A DNA stretch of 64,000 bases from Corallococcus caeni (GCF_036245865.1 NZ_BTTW01000005.1:558001-622000); one strand, 5' to 3'; positions 1 to 9,606 are shown, counted from the first letter of the stretch. A program made the numbers and translations. The notes: generated by a model from the letters alone, not told the origin.

Positions 1-409
1 TGACGACGTTCTCGTGCTGCACCAGCGTGAGCGTGCGGGCCTCGGAGAGGAAGCGCGCGACGAGCTCCGGGGCCTGGGCCAGGTGCGCGTGGAGCACCTT
101 GATGGCCACGCGCTTCTGGATGAGCGTGTGCTCCGCGAGGAACACGGTGCCCATGCCGCCGCGCCCCAGCTCGCGCACGACGCGGAAGCGGCCGAACTCC
201 TGGCCCACGAGGGAAGGCACCACGGGCGTGGGAGACGACATGGGCGAGGGCGTGGCGGGCTGCAGCGCGGAGGCCGGCCCCGGCGGCGGCGTGCCGGCGT
301 AGAGCATCGTCCCGCCGTTGAGGTCGAGCCCGCGCATCAGCGTGGGACACGCCTCCGCGTTCGAGTGGAGCTGACCGCAGGAGCAGAGGAGAGGCGACTG
401 GGCGAGCAC
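1..409 (-). CDS. Serine/threonine protein kinase, N-terminal part (C-terminus beyond window)
   Basis: Only about 136 codons are inside the window. The translation shows a short Cys-containing leader (CSCGQ near residue 9, another Cys near 21, possibly a partial zinc ribbon), a Pro/Ser-rich linker, then the N-lobe of a Hanks-type kinase: FGRFRVVRELGRGGMG is the glycine-rich ATP loop and VAIKVL holds the invariant ATP-contacting lysine. The sequence then runs through an alpha-C-like segment ending LTLVQHENVV at the window edge. The kinase would phosphorylate proteins on Ser/Thr; such kinases are abundant in myxobacteria. The start is uncertain: the frame stays open upstream, and I chose a GTG at 409 because it places the Cys motif near the N-terminus; an internal ATG at 337 is the alternative. 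The catalytic loop and any sensory C-terminus are not visible. Confidence 0.8.
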   Translation of the reverse strand, partial: MLAQSPLLCSCGQLHSNAEACPTLMRGLDLNGGTMLYAGTPPPGPASALQPATPSPMSSPTPVVPSLVGQEFGRFRVVRELGRGGMGTVFLAEHTLIQKRVAIKVLHAHLAQAPELVARFLSEARTLTLVQHENVV

Positions 410-1047
410 GAGGACCGGGACCTGGGGAAGGCGATGCGGGGGTGGAACAGCGTCAGCGGCCGATGCGAGCCCTGTGCCAGGAGCCGGGATTTTCCGGCTC
501 GCGCGGCCGGCCACGCCAACCGGTTGATCCGCTTCGCTTTTGCGACACTCGGATGCGGCCTGGGTCCCAGCTCATCAGCAGACACCCCTCGGTTCCGGGG
601 AGTTTTTACAGCCCCGAGACGGAAACGTTTTCCGCCCTGCACATCCCAATACGTCGGGTCCGGAAGACCTTGGACGATTTCCGCCCACTACCGCCAACAC
701 GCCTGCCGCGACGCGCAGTCCCTTCACGATGACAGCACGTCGTGCGGGTTTCCAGTGCGCAGCGACATGAACATCCACGCTGGAAAACATGTCGTTCGCT
801 CTCGAAGAAAGCCGAGATTGCGAGGCTCCCTGCGGGTGCCGGGAAGGCGCTGAGGCGCTAGAGGAACGTACGGCTCCAACTGTGTTGGGACGCCGACAAA
901 TCGGCCTGGGATGAAGCGGCCTGCGTGGATGGCGGGACTTTCACGGCTGCTGGCGGAACGCGGCTGCGTGCGGTGGGGACGCGGTTCCGAGGCGATGCCG
1001 TTCGCCTCGCGGATCCGCCGCTGGAGCCTGTATCCCGGAGTTCTTCG
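410..1047. other. Gene-poor stretch of about 640 bp
   Basis: No convincing coding sequence. Short open frames exist on both strands, but none has a Shine-Dalgarno sequence, recognisable domain or the third-position GC bias of the neighbouring genes. It is less GC-rich than the surrounding genes. It separates the kinase start from the end of the ribokinase gene and probably holds the kinase promoter. No tRNA-like cloverleaf or clear terminator was found. Confidence 0.5.
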
Positions 1048-1992
1048 CTACGACGGTGCGGGCTGGACGTCGGGCTTCACGTCCGCGAGCAGGCCTTCCA
1101 CTTCATCCCGATACGGCAGCCCCGCCTGCGCTCCCAGCCGTGTCGTCGCGATGGCCGCGGCGGCGTGCGCGAAGCGCGCGGCGGTGAGGAGCGGCTGGGA
1201 CTCCGCCAGGGCGACACAGAGCGCCGCGCAGAAGGCATCCCCCGCTCCGGTCGTATCCACCGTGTCCACCGGCAGGTGCGGCAGCCACGCCTCCTCCTCC
1301 CGTGACACCAGCAGACTGCCCCCGGGCGCCGCGATGATGGCCGCCCCCACGCCTCGCATCAGCAGATTGATGGCGGCGCGCCGCGCGGAAGCGCGGTCAT
1401 GCACCCGGATGCCCGTCAGCGTCCGGGCCTCGGAGGCGTTGGGCCGGAGGACGTGCACGTCCTCCAGCAACACCTCCGGCAGCGGCACGGCCGGCGCGGG
1501 ATCCAACACCACCCGGACACCCGCGGCACGCGCCAGACGGACCGCCGCCTGGACCGCGTCCAGCGGCACCTCCAACTGCACGAGCAACACCCGCGCGGTG
1601 GCGATCAACTCCGCGCTCCGCAACACGTCCCGGATGGACAGGCTGTGATTGGCGCCCGGCGCGGAGAAGGTCTGCTTCCTCCCGCCTCCATCCACCATCA
1701 CCAGCACCGCGCCGGAGGGCTCCTCCGACGCGGGCACCACCGACTCCAGCGCCACGCCTTCCTGCGTCAGCCACGCCACCTGCGTCAGGCCGCGCCCATC
1801 CATCCCCACCCGCGCCACCAGCGCGGCACGCGCCCCCAACCTCACGGCGGCCACGGCGCCGTTGGCTCCCTTTCCTCCGAGCGCTTCCTGGAAGACGTCG
1901 CCCTGGGCGCTGCCTCCCGGCTCCGGCAACGACCTGCCTCGCACGAGGTAGTCCGTGGCCACGCCTCCCACCACCACGACGTCCGGGCTCAT
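1048..1992 (-). CDS. PfkB-family sugar kinase, probably ribokinase
   Basis: 314 aa, the usual ribokinase length. It should phosphorylate a sugar, most likely D-ribose to ribose 5-phosphate, with ATP in the cytoplasm. Both PfkB signatures are present: GGKGANGAVAAVRLG near residues 39-53 and DTVDTTGAGDAFCAAL near 245-260, the latter holding the catalytic Asp and the anion-hole GAGD. The N-terminal VVVGGVATDYL strand is also typical. The ATG overlaps the stop of the upstream hydrolase gene by 4 bp (ATGA), so it is the third gene of a translationally coupled operon with a phosphoribosyltransferase. Substrate choice within the PfkB family is inferred from overall resemblance to RbsK. Confidence 0.85.
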   Translation of the reverse strand: MSPDVVVVGGVATDYLVRGRSLPEPGGSAQGDVFQEALGGKGANGAVAAVRLGARAALVARVGMDGRGLTQVAWLTQEGVALESVVPASEEPSGAVLVMVDGGGRKQTFSAPGANHSLSIRDVLRSAELIATARVLLVQLEVPLDAVQAAVRLARAAGVRVVLDPAPAVPLPEVLLEDVHVLRPNASEARTLTGIRVHDRASARRAAINLLMRGVGAAIIAAPGGSLLVSREEEAWLPHLPVDTVDTTGAGDAFCAALCVALAESQPLLTAARFAHAAAAIATTRLGAQAGLPYRDEVEGLLADVKPDVQPAPS

Positions 1993-2690
1993 GGCGGGAC
2001 CTCTGCGGACGGGCGCTCCCGCGCGGCCGTGGCCAGGTGCTGGAGGAACCAGTCCCGGGCCAGCAGCGCCGCCTGCTCGAGCGTCCCCGGCTCCTCGAAC
2101 AGGTGGGTCGCCCCAGGGACGATCTCCAATTGCTTGTGCGTGCGCAGCGCCGCCAATGCCTGACGGTTGAGCGCGATCACCTGCGTGTCATCCCCACCCA
2201 CGATGAGCAGCGTCGGCGCCCGCACCGCCGGCAGCACGGCGCCCGCCAGGTCCGGACGGCCGCCTCGGGACACCACCGCTCGAATGCCCTCGGGCGCACG
2301 CCCCGCGGCCACCAGCGCGGCCCCCGCGCCGGTGCTCGACCCAATCAACCCCAGCGGCTGGCGCTCCAGCCCTGGCACCTGCATCAGCCATCGCGCCGCC
2401 CCCTGGAGCCGTCGCGCCAGCAGCTCGATGTCGAAGCGCAGGTGCCGCGTCCACCGCTCGGCCTCCTCCTCTCCCGGCGTGAGCAGGTCCATGAGCAGGG
2501 TCGCCAGCCCCGCCTGCTCGAGCACTTCCGCCACGTACCGGTTGCGCGGGCTGAAGCGGCTGCTGCCGCTGCCGTGCGCGAACAGCACCACGCCCGAAAT
2601 GCCCTCCGGCACGCTCAGCGTTCCCTCCAGCCACACGCCGGGCTCCGCCTCCAGCCGCACCGCGTGCTCCGACACCCGTCGCTCGTTCAT
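1989..2690 (-). CDS. Alpha/beta hydrolase, dienelactone-hydrolase-like
   Basis: 233 aa alpha/beta-fold hydrolase. Visible features are the oxyanion-hole strand VVLFAHGSGSSR, the nucleophile elbow GSSTGAG (serine in G-x-S-x-G), a GGDDTQV acid loop and the histidine in GATHLFEE, giving a complete Ser-Asp-His triad. No signal peptide, so cytoplasmic. It overlaps its neighbours by 4 bp on each side (upstream phosphoribosyltransferase, downstream ribokinase). In some other bacteria a phosphoribosyltransferase domain and this hydrolase type are fused in one polypeptide; here they are separate but coupled. The natural ester substrate is unknown. Confidence 0.8.
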   Translation of the reverse strand: MNERRVSEHAVRLEAEPGVWLEGTLSVPEGISGVVLFAHGSGSSRFSPRNRYVAEVLEQAGLATLLMDLLTPGEEEAERWTRHLRFDIELLARRLQGAARWLMQVPGLERQPLGLIGSSTGAGAALVAAGRAPEGIRAVVSRGGRPDLAGAVLPAVRAPTLLIVGGDDTQVIALNRQALAALRTHKQLEIVPGATHLFEEPGTLEQAALLARDWFLQHLATAARERPSAEVPP

Positions 2691-3358
2691 GGCGCCTCCG
2701 GTGCAGACCCCTCACCGTGCGCCGCGCGCGCCAGCAGCTCGCGCACCTCGTCGTCGGTGGTCTGCGTGAAGTCCTCGTACCACTGGCCCACCGCGAAGAA
2801 CCGCGCCGGGGTGTGGATGCAGATGACCGCGTCCGCTTCATCCTGGAGCGCCGCGCACGTCTCCGGCGCGCCCACCGGGACGGCCACCACGACGCGCGCG
2901 GGCGCGTGCTGACGAAGCGCCTGGAGCGCCGCCCGCATGGTGGAGCCCGTGGCCAGCCCGTCATCCACCAGGACCACCGTCCGCCCTTCGACGCGCGCCG
3001 GCGGCCTGCCGTCGCGGAAGAGCTGCTCCCGCCGCGCCAGCTCCCGCGCCTCCCGCTGCACGGCCGCCGCGATGGCCGCCCGGGCAATCCCCAGCCTGCG
3101 CACGATGCCCTCGTTGAGGACCGTGACGCCGCCCGTGGCGATGGCCCCCATGGCCAGCTCCTCGTGCCCGGGCGTGCCCAGCTTGCGCACCACGAACACG
3201 TCCAGCGGCACGCCGAGGATCCGCGCCACCTCGAAGCCCACGGGCACGCCGCCGCGCGGCAGCGCCAGCACCACCAGGTCTCCGCCTCCACCGAGCAGGA
3301 CGCGGAGCCGCTGCCCCAACGCACGGCCGGCGTCGAAGCGGTCTCTGAACATTTGCAT
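2687..3358 (-). CDS. Phosphoribosyltransferase domain protein
   Basis: 223 aa from the chosen start. The type I phosphoribosyltransferase PRPP-binding motif is clear: VVLVDDGLATGSTM, preceded by the LALPRGGVPVGFEVA loop and followed by VVVAVPVGAPET. The frame is open further upstream to an ATG at 3502, but that extension has no family character. The ATG at 3358 follows an AAGGTGGGGG Shine-Dalgarno sequence and starts the conserved MFRDRFDAGRALGQRL segment; the ATG at 3352 is equally possible. First gene of a three-gene operon, overlapping the hydrolase by 4 bp. The role is probably nucleobase salvage or PRPP-linked metabolism; the accepted base cannot be told from sequence. Confidence 0.8.
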   Translation of the reverse strand: MQMFRDRFDAGRALGQRLRVLLGGGGDLVVLALPRGGVPVGFEVARILGVPLDVFVVRKLGTPGHEELAMGAIATGGVTVLNEGIVRRLGIARAAIAAAVQREARELARREQLFRDGRPPARVEGRTVVLVDDGLATGSTMRAALQALRQHAPARVVVAVPVGAPETCAALQDEADAVICIHTPARFFAVGQWYEDFTQTTDDEVRELLARAAHGEGSAPEAP

Positions 3359-3621
3359 GCCATGCCCCCACCTTCTTGAGGTGGAGGACACGCCGGGCGC
3401 CAGCAAGGGCACACTGCCCGCTCGCTCGCAGCTCACCCGGGTGCTGGCACGCCCGCCAAAGCAGGCTGTGTATGCCTTTTCGGCACCCGATTCAGGCATC
3501 AACCATTAACAAACATTCACATCCAACCCCCTGCGCATGACGCGGAGCATCACCTGTCTATCGTCCGTTCCGCGTCAAACCCCCCGCACGTGCGCGTCAA
3601 AACCAACGCAGGGAGTCCCCC

Positions 3622-5148
3622 ATGTCGAAGGTCTATGAAGCTCCGGGTCAGAAGGGCAGCAAGGTCGAGTACAAGAGCCGCTACGGCAACTACATCGGCG
3701 GTGAGTTCGTCCCGCCGGTGAAGGGCCAGTACTTCGAGAACATCAGCCCCGTCACCGGCCGCCCCTTCTGCGAGATTCCCCGCTCCACGGCCGAGGACAT
3801 CGAGAAGGCGCTCGACGCCGCGCACAAGGCGAAGGACGCGTGGGGCAGGACGGCCGCCGGCGAGCGCGCCAACATCCTGCTGAAGATCGCCGACCGCATG
3901 GAGCAGAACCTGGAGATGCTCGCCGTCTCCGAGACGTGGGACAACGGCAAGCCCGTCCGGGAGACGCTCGCCGCGGACCTGCCGCTCGCCATCGACCACT
4001 TCCGCTACTTCGCCGGCTGCATCCGCGCGCAGGAGGGCTCACTCAGCCAGCTGGATGACAACACCGTCGCCTACCACTTCACCGAGCCGCTGGGCGTCGT
4101 GGGGCAGATCATCCCGTGGAACTTCCCGCTGCTGATGGCCGCGTGGAAGCTGGCCCCCGCGCTCGCCGCCGGCAACTGCGTCGTCCTCAAGCCCGCGGAG
4201 CAGACCCCCGTCACCATCCTCAAGTTCGCGGAGCTGGTGGGCGACCTCTTGCCCCCCGGCGTGCTCAACATCGTGAACGGCTTCGGCATCGAGGCCGGCA
4301 AGCCGCTGGCCAGCAACAAGCGCATCGCGAAGATTGCCTTCACGGGTGAGACGACCACCGGCCGCCTCATCATGCAGTACGCCTCCGAGAACATCATCCC
4401 CGTCACCCTGGAGCTGGGCGGCAAGTCCCCCAACATCTTCTTCGAGGACGTCTTCTCCAAGGACGACGACTTCGCCCAGAAGGCGCTGGAGGGCTTCGCC
4501 ATGTTCGCCCTCAACCAGGGCGAGGTCTGCACCTGCCCCTCGCGTTCGCTCGTCGCCGAGCGCTTCTACGACGAGTTCATGGCCAGGGCCGTGGAGCGCA
4601 CGAAGCGCATCGTGCAGGGCAACCCGCTGGACGTCTCCACGCAGATTGGCGCGCAGGCCTCCAACGACCAGTTGGAGAAGATCCTCTCCTACCTGGACAT
4701 CGGCAAGAAGGAGGGCGCGAAGGTGCTCACCGGCGGCGGGCGCAAGGCGCTCCCCGGCGCGCTGGCGGAGGGCTACTACGTGGAGCCCACCATCTTCGAG
4801 GGCTCCAACAAGATGCGCGTGTTCCAGGAGGAGATCTTCGGCCCCGTCGTCGCGGTGGCGAGGTTCAAGGACGCCGAGGACGCGCTCGCGCTGGCCAATG
4901 ACACGCTCTACGGCCTGGGCGCCGGCGTGTGGACGCGTGACCAGAACACCGCGTACCGCATGGGCCGCGGCATCCAGGCGGGCCGCGTCTGGGTGAACTG
5001 CTACCACCTGTACCCCGCGCACGCGGCGTTCGGCGGCTACAAGCAGTCCGGCATCGGCCGCGAGACGCACAAGATGATGCTCAATCACTACCAGCAGACG
5101 AAGAACCTGCTCGTCAGCTACGACCCGAAGCCCATGGGCTTCTTCTAG
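3622..5148 (+). CDS. NAD-dependent aldehyde dehydrogenase (AldB/AcoD-like)
   Basis: 508 aa, full length for the ALDH superfamily. It oxidises an aldehyde, probably acetaldehyde, to the acid with NAD(P)+. The catalytic Cys303 lies in [13 protein letters not shown] and the general base Glu264 in [26 protein letters not shown] and the C-terminal [12 protein letters not shown] are all typical of the AldB/AcoD subgroup. The ATG follows GGGAGTCCCCC. The next gene, 12 bp downstream, encodes a DUF779 protein, a frequent partner of this dehydrogenase subgroup. The start is divergent from the phosphoribosyltransferase operon, leaving about 260 bp of shared upstream region. Confidence 0.93.
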   Translation: MSKVYEAPGQKGSKVEYKSRYGNYIGGEFVPPVKGQYFENISPVTGRPFCEIPRSTAEDIEKALDAAHKAKDAWGRTAAGERANILLKIADRMEQNLEMLAVSETWDNGKPVRETLAADLPLAIDHFRYFAGCIRAQEGSLSQLDDNTVAYHFTEPLGVVGQIIPWNFPLLMAAWKLAPALAAGNCVVLKPAEQTPVTILKFAELVGDLLPPGVLNIVNGFGIEAGKPLASNKRIAKIAFTGETTTGRLIMQYASENIIPVTLELGGKSPNIFFEDVFSKDDDFAQKALEGFAMFALNQGEVCTCPSRSLVAERFYDEFMARAVERTKRIVQGNPLDVSTQIGAQASNDQLEKILSYLDIGKKEGAKVLTGGGRKALPGALAEGYYVEPTIFEGSNKMRVFQEEIFGPVVAVARFKDAEDALALANDTLYGLGAGVWTRDQNTAYRMGRGIQAGRVWVNCYHLYPAHAAFGGYKQSGIGRETHKMMLNHYQQTKNLLVSYDPKPMGFF

Positions 5149-5160
5149 GACGCGCCGCCC

Positions 5161-5550
5161 ATGCCCGTGCCGCGCGTCGAGGTCACGCCGGCCGCAGAGG
5201 CCCTGCTCCGCAAGATGCAGGGCCTTCACGGCCCGCTCCTCTTCCACCAGTCCGGCGGCTGCTGCGACGGCAGCGCGCCCATGTGCTTTCCGCGCGGCGA
5301 CTTCCGCGTGGGACAGGAGGACGTGTACCTGGGTGAAATCGTCGGCACGCCCTTCTACATGTCCGGCCCGCAGTTCCAGCTCTGGCGCCACACCCACCTC
5401 ACCGTGGACGTGGTGCCCGGCCGCGGCAGCGGCTTCTCCGTCGAGGCCCCCGAAGGCGTGCGCTTCCTCATCCGCTCACGCCTGTTCACCGACGACGAGT
5501 ACCGCGCGCTGGAGCAGGAGGGGCCCCCGCTCAAGGGGCCGCGGCACTGA
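5161..5550 (+). CDS. DUF779 family protein
   Basis: 129 aa. A short protein with SGGCCDGSAPMC near residues 31-42, a Cys cluster typical of DUF779, then DFRVGQEDVYLG and FYMSGPQFQLWRHT. The biochemical function is not established; it is repeatedly found next to AldB-like aldehyde dehydrogenases, as here, and may assist or regulate that enzyme. It begins 12 bp after the dehydrogenase stop, so the two are very likely cotranscribed. Its last 20 bp overlap the end of the convergent sensor kinase gene. Confidence 0.85.
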   Translation: MPVPRVEVTPAAEALLRKMQGLHGPLLFHQSGGCCDGSAPMCFPRGDFRVGQEDVYLGEIVGTPFYMSGPQFQLWRHTHLTVDVVPGRGSGFSVEAPEGVRFLIRSRLFTDDEYRALEQEGPPLKGPRH

Positions 5551-8497
5551 AGGTCATGTTCCGGGGCAGGCGCAGCGTGAAGGTGGCGCCCTGCCCCGGC
5601 TGGCTGTCCACGTCGATGCGGCCGCCCAGCGCCTCTACAATCTGCCGGCTGATGTAGAGCCCCAGCCCCAGGCCGCCGTAGTGCCGCTCGCTCACGGCGC
5701 GCTCGAAGCGGCCGAAGAGGCGCGGCAGCGCGTCCGCTTCGATGCCGATGCCCTCGTCGCGCACCTCCAGCCAGGCCTCGTCGCTGGCATCCACGCCCGC
5801 GCGCACCGTCACCGGGTGGCCCGCGCCATACTTCGCCGCGTTGGTGAGCAGGTTCACCAGCACCTGGTCCAAGCGCAGCGAGTCCCACTGGCCCGTCAGC
5901 GTGCGCGGCAGCTCCAGCCTCAGCGGACACCGCGCCTGGGTGAACACGTCCTCCAGCCGCTCCACCGCGTCGCGCGTCAGCTGCGCCAGGTCCACCTCCG
6001 CGCGCTCCAGCGCCAGCTTGCCCAATGACAGTCGGCTCACGTCCAGCAGGTTGTCCACCAGCGCCGTCAGCCGGTGCACCTGCCGCTGCGCGGTGTTGAG
6101 CTTCCCGGTGACGGGCCCCTGCGTGCCCGCGACCTCCAGCGCCCGGGCAATGAGGTTGTGCTGGAGGATGAGGCTGGTGAGCGGCGTCTTCAGCTCGTGG
6201 CTCGCCACGGAGAGGAACTCGTCGCGCAGCCGCACCGCGGACTGGGCGTCGTGGAACAGGCGCGCGTTCTCCAGCGCCACGCTCACCCGCAGCGCCAGCT
6301 CCTCCGCCATCGTCACGTCCGCGGCCACCAGCGTGCGCTGCGGGTCCGCGGTGAACAGCGTGATGACGCCCAGCGTGCGGCCGCGCGCGCGCAGCGGCAC
6401 CGACAGCGCGGACGTGGGCGACAGGCTCTGCACCAGCGGGCGTTGCGCGTCGGTCGCGAAGACCTCGTCGCGCAGCTGGAGGTCCAGGCGCGACAGGAAG
6501 CAGACCTCGCCCGTCCGGAAGCACTGGAGCGCCGGGTGCGAGGCCCTCCGGGCCCTCCCCGGCGGGGACCTCAGCAGCGCGTCGTGTCCGGCCATGCGGT
6601 GGGCCGCCGCCACCTGGCGCAGGGTGCCGTCCGGCGCGGACAGGTCCACCAGGCAGCCGGTGGCCACGTGGTCCACCACCAGCCGCGCCACCTGGGGCAG
6701 CGCCTCCTCCACGTCGTCCAGGCGCAGCGCCAGCACGCGGCTGGCGTCCAGCAGCAATTGCAGACGCTCCTCGGCCTCCTTGCGCCGGGTGACGTCCGCC
6801 ATCGCGCCGGTGAGCTCCGTCACCTTCCCGTCCGGCCCGGCGAAGGACTGTCCCACGCTGTGCATCCAGCGCGCGCCGTCGCGGCGCAGGACGCGGAACT
6901 CCAGCTCGAAGAAGCCCGGCGCCTCGCGCTGGAAGCGGTGGAACTCCGCCTCCACGTGCGGCCGGTCCTCCGGATGCAGCCGCTCCAGCGTGTCCCCCAC
7001 CGGCACCACCGAGTCCACGGCCGCAAGGCCCAGCATGTGGTTGAGCGCCGCGTCGCGCAGCTCCCGGCCGCGCACCAGGTCCAGCCGCCAGGTGCCCATG
7101 TCGCCGGTCACCAGCGCCTGCCGCAGCCGCTCCGTGCGCTCGCGCAGCGCTTCGTAGAGCGCGGCCCGCTCCAGCGCCTGCGCGCACTGGTGCGCCAGCG
7201 CCTCCAGGAACGAGCGCTCCGCGGCCGGGAAGACGCGCGGCTCCGGCCACGCGAGCAGCAGCAGGCCGCGCACGCGCGTCTCACCCCACAGCGGCACCAC
7301 CGCGCGCGCCCCCTGCCCCTGGCGGCGCGCCAGCTCCGCGTCCCGCGGGTGGCACGCGATGAACTCCTCCAGCGTGGAGAACCACCCCGCTTCGCGCCGG
7401 AGCTCCGGGGACCCCTTGGAGGCGGACCGGTCCGGCGGCCGGGTGAACGAGGCCAGCGCCTCCTCGGAGTAGCCCAGCACCCGCAGCGGGCGCATCCGGC
7501 CGTCCTCTTCCAGGGCCAGCACCGCGACGCGCGTGGCGCCGCTCGCCTCCCACACCTCGCGCGCCAGCACCTGCGCCACCGCGTCCTCGCTGGCCGCGCG
7601 GGACAGGGCCGCCGTCACCGCCTGCAACCGCGCCGTGCGCGCCTGGGCCTGACGGGCCTCGCCGTACAGGAGCGCGTTGTCCAGCGACAGCGCCGCCCTG
7701 CGGGCCAGCTCGCGCGCCAGCTCGAGGTCGCACTCGCCAAAGCGGCCGGCGGTGCCGGAGATCAATGACAGACACCCCAGCACCCGCCCCCGCGCCTCCA
7801 GCGGCACCTGGATCACGGAGCGGCAGCCCAGGCGCCACGCTTCTCCCAAGGCCGCGTTCCCGCGCGCCACCGCCTCCTGGACCTGGGGTTCGGACAGGTC
7901 CGGGATGAGGCGGGGCAGGCCGGTGCCCAGCACGTGGGCCACGCCCTGGGCGCCGTCCGCACGCAGGGGCCAGCGCTCCGCGATGGCATACACGAAGGGC
8001 GCGAGCGCGGGGTCCCGGTGCGCCGCGGCCCGGCGCACCACCTGCTGCGAAGGCGTGACGACGTCCACCGCGCACCAGTCCGCCAGCCCCGGCACCACCA
8101 GCTGCGCCAGCTGGCGCAGCACCGTGGGTTCATCCAGCGACGACGCCAGCACCTCGCCCGCGCGGGCCAGGAACGCGAAGCGGCCCTCCTCCGCGGAGGC
8201 GGACGGCCCGCCCGTCCGCGGCGGGACGCCCTCCACGGACGCGGCGGGGACGCCCCCCTGGGGGTCCATGACATTCACCGCCGCCCCGCCCCGCGTCCCC
8301 AGCGACACGGCCTCCCTGGCGGAGGAGGACGCCTCGTGCGTGACGGCGACGGCGGAGGCGACCGCCTCCGCCGCGCTCACGGACGCGTCCACGCCACCAT
8401 GGGAAGGCGCGGAGACCGCGTCGTTCGTCTGGACAGCGGACGTCGGCGGTGGCTCACCGGCAGGCTCGGTCGAAGGCTCGATGGATGATTCGGGCAT
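5531..8497 (-). CDS. Hybrid-input sensor histidine kinase (GAF-GAF-PAS-GAF-HisKA-HATPase)
   Basis: 988 aa, soluble with no clear membrane segment. In order: a low-complexity Ala/Ser/Pro leader (about 1-100); GAF-like domain (about 105-280, VIQVPLEARGRVLGCLSL); second GAF-like (about 295-445); PAS with PAC end (about 460-580, LEFRVLRRDGARWMHS); third GAF (about 585-745, SALSVPLRARGRTLGVITL); HisKA with phospho-acceptor His767 in SVASHELKTPLTSL; HATPase with N box LVNLLTNAAKYG, G1 DEGIGIEADALPRLFGRFER and G2 YGGLGLGLYIS. It autophosphorylates in response to cytoplasmic signals. No response regulator gene adjoins it, so it is an orphan kinase. Its 3' end overlaps the convergent DUF779 gene by 20 bp. 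Confidence 0.92.
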   Translation of the reverse strand: MPESSIEPSTEPAGEPPPTSAVQTNDAVSAPSHGGVDASVSAAEAVASAVAVTHEASSSAREAVSLGTRGGAAVNVMDPQGGVPAASVEGVPPRTGGPSASAEEGRFAFLARAGEVLASSLDEPTVLRQLAQLVVPGLADWCAVDVVTPSQQVVRRAAAHRDPALAPFVYAIAERWPLRADGAQGVAHVLGTGLPRLIPDLSEPQVQEAVARGNAALGEAWRLGCRSVIQVPLEARGRVLGCLSLISGTAGRFGECDLELARELARRAALSLDNALLYGEARQAQARTARLQAVTAALSRAASEDAVAQVLAREVWEASGATRVAVLALEEDGRMRPLRVLGYSEEALASFTRPPDRSASKGSPELRREAGWFSTLEEFIACHPRDAELARRQGQGARAVVPLWGETRVRGLLLLAWPEPRVFPAAERSFLEALAHQCAQALERAALYEALRERTERLRQALVTGDMGTWRLDLVRGRELRDAALNHMLGLAAVDSVVPVGDTLERLHPEDRPHVEAEFHRFQREAPGFFELEFRVLRRDGARWMHSVGQSFAGPDGKVTELTGAMADVTRRKEAEERLQLLLDASRVLALRLDDVEEALPQVARLVVDHVATGCLVDLSAPDGTLRQVAAAHRMAGHDALLRSPPGRARRASHPALQCFRTGEVCFLSRLDLQLRDEVFATDAQRPLVQSLSPTSALSVPLRARGRTLGVITLFTADPQRTLVAADVTMAEELALRVSVALENARLFHDAQSAVRLRDEFLSVASHELKTPLTSLILQHNLIARALEVAGTQGPVTGKLNTAQRQVHRLTALVDNLLDVSRLSLGKLALERAEVDLAQLTRDAVERLEDVFTQARCPLRLELPRTLTGQWDSLRLDQVLVNLLTNAAKYGAGHPVTVRAGVDASDEAWLEVRDEGIGIEADALPRLFGRFERAVSERHYGGLGLGLYISRQIVEALGGRIDVDSQPGQGATFTLRLPRNMTFSAAAP

Positions 8498-8652
8498 GGA
8501 GCGCGGGCCATGGCGTCACGGGGATGACGCCTCACCAGAAGGACGCTCCGATAATGACGGTCCCCCACGGGCCACAAGCCTCCATGGCCCCTGGATCCGG
8601 GACGAGTGTCCTCCAGGCAACCCGCGAAGGCCGGCCGCTTGCGCCAGGTGAC

Positions 8653-9606
8653 TCAGCCCGCCGTGACGTCCGGTGAAGGCGGATTCCACCACACCTCGCC
8701 CTTGTCCTGGATGGCCGCGTGCGCCCGCTCGCGCACCGCCTGGAGCCCGGCCGCGTCCAGGGGCCCGAAGGCCGCGGCCGCCTGGAGCGCGGCGTCCTGT
8801 TCGTTCGGGAAGCCCATCCCCAGCAACATCACGTCCGGATCCAACGTGAGCGTGTAGCGCACGCACTCCTCCACCGACAGGTGCGGCAGCGCCGGCGTGT
8901 CCCGCGCCTCGCCGCCGGAGCCCACCTTGCCGCGCGGACGCGCCTGGAGCGGCCGGCCATAGCCCTCCGTGTCCCCCAGCAGCTTGCCCGCGCCGAACGT
9001 CTTGAAGGACACCACGCCCACGCCGTGCGCACGCGCCAGGGGCAGCACCTGCTCCACGTAGCGCGCGTCCACGAACGGCCCCAGCGGGAACATCACCACG
9101 TCACACCGCCCGGAGCGCACCGCCGCCACCAGCGCGTCCGGGTGGTGGCAGGAGATGCCCCTGAAGCGCGCCTGGCCCTTCGCCACGCACGCCTCCAGTT
9201 GCTCCAGCGCGCCGCCCGGCCGGGCCAGCGCCTCCCATTGCGCCAGCGACTTCACCGCGTGCAGCGCGAACAGGTCCACCGACGGCAAGCCCAGCCGCCG
9301 CAGGGAGTCCTCCACCTGCGGCGCCACCGGCGCGTCCAGCACGTCCACCTTGTCGATGACGAACACGCCCTCGCGACGGCCGCGCAGCGCCTCCCCCACC
9401 ACCTCCTCGCTCAGGCCGTCCTCGTAGCCGGGCGCGGTGTCGATGACGTTGAGCCCCGCGTCCAGCGCGCGCACGAGCGTGGCGATCAGCGACTCGCGCG
9501 GCACCGAGCGGTCCGCCAGGTCGCCAATGCCCACCGCCGTCGCGGTGAAGCCCGTGCGCCCCAACGGACGGCGCGGGGTAAAGCGGGGAAGCGAGGTCGT
9601 GCGCAT
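8653..9606 (-). CDS. Aldo/keto reductase family protein
   Basis: 317 aa, typical for the family. Expected NADPH-dependent carbonyl reductase. The tetrad can be placed: Asp and Tyr in NVIDTAPGYEDG, Lys in VFVIDKVDVLD, His in LFALHAVKSL. The C-terminal part contains GVVSFKTFGAGKLLG, the usual cofactor-binding stretch. The ATG follows GGGAGGA. No partner gene suggests a substrate. Its stop lies about 155 bp from the start of the sensor kinase gene, which is read in the same direction. Confidence 0.88.
   Translation of the reverse strand: MRTTSLPRFTPRRPLGRTGFTATAVGIGDLADRSVPRESLIATLVRALDAGLNVIDTAPGYEDGLSEEVVGEALRGRREGVFVIDKVDVLDAPVAPQVEDSLRRLGLPSVDLFALHAVKSLAQWEALARPGGALEQLEACVAKGQARFRGISCHHPDALVAAVRSGRCDVVMFPLGPFVDARYVEQVLPLARAHGVGVVSFKTFGAGKLLGDTEGYGRPLQARPRGKVGSGGEARDTPALPHLSVEECVRYTLTLDPDVMLLGMGFPNEQDAALQAAAAFGPLDAAGLQAVRERAHAAIQDKGEVWWNPPSPDVTAG

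Noticed and set aside
442-732. Plus-strand open frames in the 410-1047 gap
   Set aside because: No ribosome site, no recognisable domain and atypical composition; regarded as noncoding.
3420-3460. Possible sigma-54 promoter (TGGCAC) upstream of the aldehyde dehydrogenase
   Set aside because: The matching GC element at the required spacing is missing.
3359-3502. 48-residue extension of the phosphoribosyltransferase
   Set aside because: No family similarity, and a good Shine-Dalgarno sequence precedes the ATG at 3358.
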